Positions 1 to 6,851 of a DNA stretch of 55,375 nucleotides are shown piece by piece. Source of the DNA: CAYVAP01 sp964343195 (GTDB lineage: Bacteria; Bacteroidota; Bacteroidia; J057); NCBI GenBank assembly GCA_964343195.1, contig CAYFIR010000031.1:1-55375 (forward strand), in the 5' to 3' direction. Position numbers and translations under genes: made by a program. Under the pieces are notes generated by a model, which worked only from the letters and a program-made list of their open reading frames with translations, ran no database searches and was not told the DNA's origin. How positions within the stretch are numbered: the stretch's first letter is position 1; every line of letters starts with the position of its first letter.

Positions 1-399
1 ATTTGGAGAATGTGCTAATGGAGGCAACTTACGATTTGGCGCTCGGGGCGGCTTGCAGGGCAGCCTGAAATGCCGAAGTTTTTTGGCCTACCTTTTTTTG
101 AAAAAAGGTAGGTCCCGCTGAAGGCGACATAACACTTTCAGAGGAAGCATATTAAAGATCAACTGGCGGAGCTAGAGTCCCGTGCCAGCAGGGGATGGCC
201 ATGACCTTAAGCACTGCTTCAGCAGTGCCGCTCGTGAGTCCTGTGCTGAGCTCGTCGAAGCATCTCCGAAGCGAAACGTAATGTCTTAGCATCTCTGACG
301 CCAGGGCACTTGAAAGTGGAACGGTCAGCAACTACACCCCGTTGAGTGCAGCGAAATCCCGCGAAGCGGGAAACTCCGAACCCCAAACTCCGAACCTCC
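1..399. other. Gene-free left edge with repeat remnants
   Basis: I see no convincing gene here. Positions 34-178 are one copy of a dispersed element (other copies near 11936 and 51812). A hairpin at 87-112 (CCTACC, T7, G, A6, GGTAGG) lies inside it. Near 250 is a TGAGC..GTCGAAG-type motif. Near 366-398 are degenerate repeats of AACTCCGAAC. The short reading frames here have repeat-like composition and no recognisable protein. Confidence 0.6.
34..178 (+). repeat. Dispersed structured repeat, copy A (right part)
   Basis: It shares the run GGCGCTCGGGGCGGC with copy B near 11970. It shares the hairpin, the following GTCCCGCTGAA and the distal GCGGAGCTAGAG with copy C at 51812-51990. The hairpin stem carries a C-G pair where copy C has T-A, a compensatory change that suggests a maintained RNA or DNA structure. 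Function unknown. Confidence 0.6.
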
Positions 400-1635
400 T
401 CACTTTCCCCTCCATCCAAACTGCACCACGAAGGCTACCCAGCCCAAAAAGACGCTCAGGGCAGCCAGCCACATGGGCGAGGTGATGGAATAGGTCACAA
501 TTACCCCACCTGCCAGGGGCGGTACGATTTGCGCCAGCGCCTGCACGGATTGCTGCATCCCCAGTGTTTCACCTTGTAGGTGCTTGGGAGCGAGGTTGGA
601 GACCATGCTTGAGAGGTTGGGATTGGCGATGCCGTTGCTCACCACGATGAAAGGCATCATCAGATAAATGCCCATGGTAGTGTCAGGAATCAACAGTAGC
701 AGGAAGGACCCTGCCAGTGTCAGCAGGGTGATCCGCAGGATAGGACGCGGTGGGACTTTTCCGGATAGTTGGCGAACAATCACCCCCTGGGTGAGCGCCA
801 GCAATATCCCCACAAACCCAAATAGCTTCCCAATATCTGACTGATTGAAATCAAACAGCTGAATCAAAAACAGCTGGATCATCTGGGTGAAGAAGGTGAA
901 TCCAAATGTAAAGAGGAAAACCACGAAGAAGATGGACCGCAGGCTGGGATTGGAGAACGCCCTGGCCAGATTCTGAAAGCCTTTCCACGGGGTAAGTTCC
1001 GCATCGGGGTTGGGGTGGAGGTTGGTCTCAGGGAAAATGCGCCATACCAGGATGAGGTTCAGGGCGACAAGGCCGGCAGCAAAGAAAAATGGCGTCGCAA
1101 AGCTGAACCAACTCACATACTCCGGATCAGACAGGATGCCCCCTACCAGCGGACCGATCACAAAGCCGATTCCGAAGGCCGCTCCGATCAGCCCAAAGTT
1201 CTTGGCTTTTTCTCCCTCTTCGCTGATATCGGCTATGGCCGAATAAATCACCGAAAGGTTACCCGCTGAGGCTCCCTGAATGATTCGCCCGAGGAAAAGC
1301 AGTTCAATGCTGCCCCTCACGACGCCTACGGCGGTGATGAAGTAGCTGAGTAGGGCTCCACTCAGGGTAAAGTACAGCACCTTTTTTCGTCCGATGCGGT
1401 CTGAGAGTGTTCCCAGCAACGGAGCGCCTATGAACTGAAAAAACGGAAAGGTCGCGATGAGCGCTCCGTAGAGAAAGTTGCGTGTTTCCGTGCTTACCTC
1501 GGGGCCCAGTACTGCGTTGCTCTCCGTGAGCATGGGCGCAAAAATGGGAATGATCAGGGTAAGGCCCAGCAGGTCGAGGAGTGTGGTTGCAAAGATCAGC
1601 CCTAGCGGTTTGGGCTGACGAGGGGTTTTGCTCAT
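400..1635 (-). CDS. MFS transporter, TetA-like drug/metabolite exporter
   Basis: This is a 411-residue inner-membrane major facilitator superfamily protein with about twelve hydrophobic segments. The first helix (LLDLLGLTLIIPIFAPML) and the loop motif GTLSDRIGRKKVL (motif A type) are typical of the TetA/multidrug H+ antiporter branch; its substrate cannot be read from sequence. I chose the ATG at 1635. The upstream in-frame TTG at 1656 falls within the promoter -7 element TACCTTTG (1654-1661, minus strand), so it cannot be translated from that promoter. The gene follows a DinB-like gene on the same strand but has its own promoter. Family assignment is strong; a role in drug export is only inference. 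Confidence 0.85.
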   Translation of the reverse strand: MSKTPRQPKPLGLIFATTLLDLLGLTLIIPIFAPMLTESNAVLGPEVSTETRNFLYGALIATFPFFQFIGAPLLGTLSDRIGRKKVLYFTLSGALLSYFITAVGVVRGSIELLFLGRIIQGASAGNLSVIYSAIADISEEGEKAKNFGLIGAAFGIGFVIGPLVGGILSDPEYVSWFSFATPFFFAAGLVALNLILVWRIFPETNLHPNPDAELTPWKGFQNLARAFSNPSLRSIFFVVFLFTFGFTFFTQMIQLFLIQLFDFNQSDIGKLFGFVGILLALTQGVIVRQLSGKVPPRPILRITLLTLAGSFLLLLIPDTTMGIYLMMPFIVVSNGIANPNLSSMVSNLAPKHLQGETLGMQQSVQALAQIVPPLAGGVIVTYSITSPMWLAALSVFLGWVAFVVQFGWRGK

Positions 1636-1653
1636 GGATGGATATTTATGCCG

Positions 1654-1661
1654 CAAAGGTA
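1654..1661 (-). promoter_or_regulatory. Bacteroidota -7 promoter element for MFS gene
   Basis: The minus strand reads TACCTTTGC, matching the Bacteroidota consensus TAnnTTTG. It lies 18 nt before the ATG at 1635 and fixes the start of the MFS gene. Confidence 0.6.
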
Positions 1662-1740
1662 AGGGAAAAAAAGAATCTTATGCGATCTCTGTGCATGGTC
1701 AGTAATGGTCCCCGATATCCTTCAGAGGGTGTCCCAGCGC

Positions 1741-2298
1741 CTACTTCACATCCTCGCTGAAGTGGCCTCCATGTTTCCCTTTGGCAAACTTTTTCGCGTT
1801 GAAATCCTTGGATTGACCCTTGGGAATAGTCAGGCTCTGAAAGCCTTCGCCTTGCTGGATTTTGGCCATCTGGACGATCTGCCCGATGTGGTAGGAATAG
1901 TGGTTCATCTGGCGATTGATGGCCTCGGCCAGGGTGTGGGCCTGATTGCGGATGTACACGCTGGTAGTGTAATGATCGGGTGTAATGCTGTCCAGAGCGG
2001 TGAATACACAGTCCCAGCCTTCCTTCCATTTTGCAAGCAGGATTTCACGGGTGTGAATGCAGTCTTCGAACTCTTCATCCCGTTCACGCCAATCCTTTTC
2101 CCCGTCTGCGGTGAGAAAATCGGTCCAGCGAGACAGCATGTTGCCATGCAGGTGGTTGACGATGATGGCAATGGAGTTGGTGGCCTCATTGGGCTGCCAG
2201 AATAGCTGCTCGTCGCTGAGTTGGGCGAAGGTCTTCTCTCCGACGCTTTGGTAGTAGGCAAATTGCTGGCGGGCGCTGGTCAGGTAGTTGGCGTTCAT
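1741..2298 (-). CDS. DinB-like protein (DUF1572 family)
   Basis: This 185-residue soluble protein belongs to the DinB/YfiT-like four-helix bundle superfamily. The histidine-bearing segments IVNHLHGNM and QMNHYSYHIGQIVQMAK supply the three-histidine metal site usual for the family. Members are putative metal-dependent transferases or hydrolases, some linked to bacillithiol or mycothiol chemistry; no substrate can be assigned here. I chose the ATG at 2298, which opens directly on the first helix (MNANYLTSARQQF). The longer frame starting at 2421 runs into the divergent upstream region and is not needed. It is transcribed away from the large T9SS protein gene at 2437. Confidence 0.75.
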   Translation of the reverse strand: MNANYLTSARQQFAYYQSVGEKTFAQLSDEQLFWQPNEATNSIAIIVNHLHGNMLSRWTDFLTADGEKDWRERDEEFEDCIHTREILLAKWKEGWDCVFTALDSITPDHYTTSVYIRNQAHTLAEAINRQMNHYSYHIGQIVQMAKIQQGEGFQSLTIPKGQSKDFNAKKFAKGKHGGHFSEDVK

Positions 2299-2436
2299 GT
2301 TTGGGTGGCTTTTTACATCGTAAAGTAATGGCTTGGTTGGTGCCATACAAGAGGTTTTTCCTGTCAGTGGGTGCAATCCGATTAATGATTTTCGTTTTGT
2401 TGTTAAACTCCTTCCAATCACTCAATCCATTTCCCA

Positions 2437-5196
2437 ATGAAATCTATTTTCTCCCTACTCCCATGGCTGGCTGTTTTCCTCCTTTTTCAGCCGAGAATGC
2501 AGGCCCAGCTACCCTGCAATGCCTTCGGACAAAACGGAATTTCCGTGGCACCATTTTCTCATCAAACGTCCATAAATGACATTGCCGTAGACCCCTGGGG
2601 CGGAGTGCTGGCTACGGGGTACTACTCCGATGAAAACGGTCGTACACTGGCCGTGATGAGCTTTGACCAGGACGGGAGACCCGATTGGGATTTCGGGAAA
2701 GGGGGAATTACTTCCATCCTGACCCTTTCCACCCTTAATCCGGATGAAGGGTATGCAGTGGCTGCCACCAACGATGCGACCGTCTTTGCCGCTGGTGGAG
2801 GCGAAGACGGGCCGGTATTGGTTGGGCTCAATCGACATAGCGGATTGCCCAAAAGTGCTTTTGGTTCATCCGGGGTGATGAGCCTAAATGGCAATGGGCC
2901 AGCTACCGGGCTGGTGGTCTTTTCCAACCAGGCCTATGTCCTCTACCCAACCGCTGCAGGCTTTTCTGTAACAGCGGTTAGAACCAGTGGAGTCCTGCTA
3001 ACGGGATTTGGCAGTGCGGGTACGGCCTCATTTGCTACACCTGACTCTGTACTCGCAGATCGCCCCCTGCAACTGGCCCGGCAATCTGATGGCAAATTTC
3101 TTGTGGCTGTCACCGCTGTTGCTTCCCATGCCGATAGCACCCAGGTGCTCATCTATCGCCTCAACTCCGATGGCAGCCTGGACACTTCCTGGTCAGGAGA
3201 CGGGATCGCAGAATTGGTGGAACTGGGGCCGTTTTTCGCCCAGGAATTGCTCATACAGGATGATGGCCAAATCATCCTTGTGGGGGGTAGGTTGACGTCA
3301 CAGCCGGAAAACAGTTATGTGGTTTCCCAAAGACTGGATGCAAACGGTAACCTGGATACCGGCTACGGAACAAATGGAAGGTCGATATCAGGAACTTATA
3401 GGCTGGTAAATGGTGCGTCCCTGAGTGCTGATGGGGAGGTACGCATGGTGGGAGCCTATTTCAACCTGGATGATGGCCTGATTGATTTTCTGGTAGGTAG
3501 CTGGGACAGTAGTGGCTCGGTTAGTAGTAATTTTGGGGCTGGGGGATTTGATCCCTCAACAAATTCGGTACTTCAGGGAACTCTGACCGGACTGGTGCAA
3601 TTGGGAGATGGCACCTGGATGGCCGGAGGCTATGTACAGCTAGCAGATCAGACCCAAAGAGGCGTGTTGGTTAAGCTAGCGCCAGATGGGAGTCCGATGA
3701 CCAGCTTTGGGCAGGATGGATATCAGTATGCCGATCTGGTGGAGCAGGCGGGAGTGCTTGTCAGTCGGGAGCAGGGGGATGGGAAAATCCTTGGTGCAGG
3801 GCTCTTTGCCTACACCAGCGCTCGCGGGGGACATGCCGCACCGGCAATGGCGCGATTCCTGCCCGATGGCAGTCCTGACACCACATTTGGCTTTCGGGGA
3901 GTCACCTACACCGATCAGGGAGACGGATACAGCTATTATCACAGCCTCAAGGTGCTGTCTGACCAACGCATTTTTGCTGCCGGCCGATACAACAATGGCC
4001 AGGGATTTCTGGCGGCCCGCTACCTTCCAGACGGCGCGCCAGACAGCACCTTCGGAGAGGATGGGTTCGTCAACTACCGGGCTGACTGCTTTGATTGTGC
4101 GACCCTTTCAGAGGCTGCGGTGGTGGATAACCAGGGAAAATACCTCATGGTCGGGGAGGCTGCATTTGGGTTTGGGAATGTTTACCGGGATGGAGCCATC
4201 ATGCGCCTGAACTTTGACGGAACCCGCGACTCCTCCTTTGGCAGCAATGGCGTCGTGCAGGTGATGAGAAGCCCGCAAAATGAAGTGCTCCATGACGTAC
4301 AAGTGCTGCCTGACGACGACATCCTGGTCTGTGGCTCTCGCAGCTATTTTGATAATACTGGCCCAAAGGAAGAGGTCTTCGTGATGAAATTCCGCCCCAG
4401 TGGTGGCCTCCGGACCTCATTTGGAGATACCGCCGTAGCAGCCTTTGACCTGGGCGGAATCGAAGATCACTTTTACCACCTACTGTTGCAGGACGATGGC
4501 AAGATCCTGGTGAGCTACCAGTACCAGACCGATCTGGAAGACAGCTCCCGACGGATCGGGATCATGAGACTCGAGGAAGACGGAGACCTGGATACCGACT
4601 TTGGGCAGCAGGGCCGCTTCGAACTGGACCTCCCCAATACCGAAAACTATCAGGTTGATGGTCTCGAGTGGGGGCATGATGGAAACCTGCTATTGGCGGG
4701 CTCTCTGAAAAACCCCCAGGGAGGGTTTACCTTTCTGGCTCGGATCGACAGCATGGGGCGACTCATCGAGAGCTTTGGGGATAATGGCATTTACCTGATC
4801 GAGCAGCCAGCGTTGACCAATCTCAATGGTAGCCCGCTGGTGCTGGGCGATGGGAGGGTGCTACTGCCAGGCTCCATCAACAATTATGATGGCTTTGCCC
4901 TTACCTGCCATGACCTGGAGGCCATTGCGTTTAGCATTCAGGCAAAAGATCTCGCCAGCATGCTCCTGTTCCCGAACCCTGTGAGTGATGTGCTCAACAT
5001 TCGACTGGAATCTCCCCTGGAATATGTTGCCGATCTTTCCCTGCTGGATATGCAGGGAAGAGAGCTCTATCATGAAACCTTGTCTGCCGGTACCCATCAA
5101 GCCAAACTGGCGGTGGGCCAACTCATTTCAGGAATTTACCTGCTAAAGCTGGAAACGGGTGAGGGATATTGGGTGAAGAGATGGATTAAAGAGTGA
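2437..5196 (+). CDS. Delta-60 repeat protein with T9SS C-terminal sorting domain
   Basis: This 919-residue secreted protein starts with a signal peptide (MKSIFSLLPWLAVFLLFQ, cleavage after about residue 23). It consists largely of about 13 delta-60 repeats, recognisable by repeat ends such as NSDGSLDTSWSGDG, PDGSPDTTFGFRG and FDGTRDSSFGSNG, preceded by DDGKILV-type strands. Such repeats are expected to form a beta-propeller-like fold. The C-terminus (about residues 845-919) has the PNPVSDVLNIRLE start and GIYLLKL core of the type IX secretion sorting domain, so the protein should cross the outer membrane by T9SS and be cell-surface attached or released. Substrate or ligand is unknown. It is a single-gene unit. 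Confidence 0.88.
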   Translation: MKSIFSLLPWLAVFLLFQPRMQAQLPCNAFGQNGISVAPFSHQTSINDIAVDPWGGVLATGYYSDENGRTLAVMSFDQDGRPDWDFGKGGITSILTLSTLNPDEGYAVAATNDATVFAAGGGEDGPVLVGLNRHSGLPKSAFGSSGVMSLNGNGPATGLVVFSNQAYVLYPTAAGFSVTAVRTSGVLLTGFGSAGTASFATPDSVLADRPLQLARQSDGKFLVAVTAVASHADSTQVLIYRLNSDGSLDTSWSGDGIAELVELGPFFAQELLIQDDGQIILVGGRLTSQPENSYVVSQRLDANGNLDTGYGTNGRSISGTYRLVNGASLSADGEVRMVGAYFNLDDGLIDFLVGSWDSSGSVSSNFGAGGFDPSTNSVLQGTLTGLVQLGDGTWMAGGYVQLADQTQRGVLVKLAPDGSPMTSFGQDGYQYADLVEQAGVLVSREQGDGKILGAGLFAYTSARGGHAAPAMARFLPDGSPDTTFGFRGVTYTDQGDGYSYYHSLKVLSDQRIFAAGRYNNGQGFLAARYLPDGAPDSTFGEDGFVNYRADCFDCATLSEAAVVDNQGKYLMVGEAAFGFGNVYRDGAIMRLNFDGTRDSSFGSNGVVQVMRSPQNEVLHDVQVLPDDDILVCGSRSYFDNTGPKEEVFVMKFRPSGGLRTSFGDTAVAAFDLGGIEDHFYHLLLQDDGKILVSYQYQTDLEDSSRRIGIMRLEEDGDLDTDFGQQGRFELDLPNTENYQVDGLEWGHDGNLLLAGSLKNPQGGFTFLARIDSMGRLIESFGDNGIYLIEQPALTNLNGSPLVLGDGRVLLPGSINNYDGFALTCHDLEAIAFSIQAKDLASMLLFPNPVSDVLNIRLESPLEYVADLSLLDMQGRELYHETLSAGTHQAKLAVGQLISGIYLLKLETGEGYWVKRWIKE

Positions 5197-5426
5197 CAGA
5201 ACTGGAACTTTCGTTGATCATTATAGATCCATCGGCCAGTTTTATTCCTCCCTACTACATGGTGTAATAGGGGCATTCATATGATCGAGTTGTCGGAAAC
5301 GATGGGCTAGAATGTGCTGTCAATTAATTACGCTAATGATAACCTTTATCACGTCAGCTACCTCTGGGTAGGTGTTGCCATCGTTTACCATTTAGACGAC
5401 TCCATTCTCATCCATCCACAGGGTAA

Positions 5427-5472
5427 AAAAATGCGGTTTGAGTAGGGGCATTCCTACTCCAAACCGCATTTT
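5427..5472 (-). terminator. Rho-independent terminator of the DUF1569 gene
   Basis: A near-perfect 19-bp hairpin (AAATGCGGTTTGAGTAGG arm, one bulged base) is followed on the minus strand by a seven-T run, just after the stop at 5485. It may also act on transcription from the plus strand. Confidence 0.8.
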
Positions 5473-5484
5473 CTGTTTTACCTA

Positions 5485-5943
5485 CTACACCCCAAACTGA
5501 GTGAGGTGGTGGTCCAGGTGCTTGTAAAACATTACATTCCATTCTTCCTTGCTGAGTTTCCCAAAGGAAAGCGACTCCCGCCCTTCGTAGGCGTCTTCAC
5601 CAAGGGACTGTGCCTGCCACAGGAAATCAATCATTCGTTTCTTCTCCGTTTCAAAATCCCGCTCATCCGTAATGAGGAAGGCTGGAGCCGTCCGGGAGTT
5701 CTTTGGGTAAGGCTTAGGGCCTACTACAGCCTGCTTGACGAATGCCCTCAGCATCAGCCGCATAAATCCACCCGGCTTGGGGTGTTTGTCAGTAAAGGCC
5801 ATTTCGTAGGTAACGCAACAGTGGGCGAGCATCTGGGATACCGTCATCTTGCCCCACTGGGGCTGGGTTTCGGGTGTGAGTTGCTCTATGCGGTCCACGA
5901 CCTGCTGGGTTACTTCATGTTGGAAGATGTTGGGATAAGACAT
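5485..5943 (-). CDS. DUF1569 domain protein (DinB superfamily-like)
   Basis: This 152-residue cytosolic protein carries the DUF1569 hallmarks: the N-terminal segment WGKMTVSQMLAHCCVTYEMAF and the C-terminal EEWNVMFYKHLDHHLTQFGV. Both are rich in histidines placed as in the DinB-like metal-binding bundle. The family has no established biochemical function. It is monocistronic, with a strong terminator right after the stop. Identification of the family is confident; any function would be a guess. Confidence 0.8.
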   Translation of the reverse strand: MSYPNIFQHEVTQQVVDRIEQLTPETQPQWGKMTVSQMLAHCCVTYEMAFTDKHPKPGGFMRLMLRAFVKQAVVGPKPYPKNSRTAPAFLITDERDFETEKKRMIDFLWQAQSLGEDAYEGRESLSFGKLSKEEWNVMFYKHLDHHLTQFGV

Positions 5944-6045
5944 GAATAATGAGAATGGTGGTGAGTATTCTGGTAAATGAACCCAGATGGAATTCTTCGC
6001 AAAAGATACTCAAGAATCTGATATTAGCTCTTTCCCGGGATTGCG

Positions 6046-6079
6046 AAAAAAAAGAGGCTGCCTGAAACAGGCAGCCTCT
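6046..6079 (-). terminator. Terminator of rpmI-rplT
   Basis: A perfect 12-bp stem (AGAGGCTGCCTG / CAGGCAGCCTCT, loop AAA, 6053-6079) is followed on the minus strand by eight T residues, 26 nt beyond the rplT stop. Confidence 0.9.
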
Positions 6080-6104
6080 AAATTATTTTGGTCTGGAATG
6101 TACC

Positions 6105-6449
6105 CTACTTCACAGAATCCACCACAGCCTTGAAGGCCTCAGGATGGTTCATGGCAAGGTCAGCCAGTACTTTGCGGTTCAGCTCAATATCAGCGGCTTT
6201 GAGCTTGCCCATCAGGGCGCTGTAGCTCATGCCATGCTGACGTGCGCCAGCATTGATACGCTGGATCCACAGCTTGCGGAACTCACGCTTGCGCTGCTTG
6301 CGGTCACGGTAAGCGTAAAGCCAGCTTTTTTCGATCTGGTTTTTGGCAACAGTCCAGACGTTTTTCTTTCTGCCGAAGTAGCCTTTGGCATGCTTCATCA
6401 TGCGCTTGCGGCGTGCGCGAGAAGCAACGGCATTGACGGAACGAGGCAT
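6105..6449 (-). CDS. rplT: 50S ribosomal protein L20 (bL20)
   Basis: This 114-residue basic protein matches bL20 along its length: MPRSVNAVASRARRKRMMK at the start, then AKGYFGRKKNVWTVAKNQ and WIQRINAGARQHGMSYS. bL20 binds 23S rRNA early in large-subunit assembly. In other bacteria it also represses its own operon translationally. It lies 43 nt downstream of rpmI in one transcription unit that ends at the terminator at 6046-6079. Unusually, infC is not directly upstream. Confidence 0.97.
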   Translation of the reverse strand: MPRSVNAVASRARRKRMMKHAKGYFGRKKNVWTVAKNQIEKSWLYAYRDRKQRKREFRKLWIQRINAGARQHGMSYSALMGKLKAADIELNRKVLADLAMNHPEAFKAVVDSVK

Positions 6450-6492
6450 ATCTTTAGGTGATAATTAGTCGTGAATAAATAAGAAAAAGAAA

Positions 6493-6687
6493 TTACCCGT
6501 TAAGCATGGCGTTGATGCGCTTCTCGTCTCCCTTGAATACGATAGCATCGTTGGAGAGTCGCTTCTTGCGCTTCTTTGACTTCTTGGTCAGGATGTGGTT
6601 TTTGAAAGCATGCTTGCGCTTGATCTTTCCAGAGGCGGTTTTCTTAAAACGCTTACTTGCCCCTGAATTGCTCTTTACTTTAGGCAT
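6493..6687 (-). CDS. rpmI: 50S ribosomal protein L35 (bL35)
   Basis: This 64-residue protein has the standard bL35 length and sequence (MPKVKSNSGASKRFKKTASGK start; ILTKKSKKRKKRLS core). The ATG at 6687 is the conserved start. The upstream in-frame extension to 6723 would reach the promoter -7 element and is rejected. It is the first gene of a two-gene operon with rplT. The usual infC partner is absent; the next gene upstream is the glucanotransferase. Confidence 0.96.
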   Translation of the reverse strand: MPKVKSNSGASKRFKKTASGKIKRKHAFKNHILTKKSKKRKKRLSNDAIVFKGDEKRINAMLNG

Positions 6688-6719
6688 GACTGCTATTATG
6701 ATTAAAAGTGAATTGGGCT

Positions 6720-6728
6720 GCAAAGGTA
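6720..6728 (-). promoter_or_regulatory. Bacteroidota -7 promoter element for rpmI-rplT
   Basis: The minus strand reads TACCTTTGC 33 nt before the rpmI ATG, a full match to TAnnTTTG. It gives the ribosomal pair its own promoter independent of infC. Confidence 0.65.
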
Positions 6729-6851
6729 GGTGCTGGAGTTGGGAAAACCTAGGATTCGAATTCGAAATGTGTGATTCGCAATTCGTAAAAGAGAAATGCT
6801 GTGCAGGGCTATTTGATTACGAATCACGAAGTACAAATTCTCAATTACCCA

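Noticed and set aside
1646..2029. 127-codon minus-strand frame overlapping the DinB gene
   Set aside because: It overlaps the DinB-like gene on the same strand in another frame and lacks domain features.
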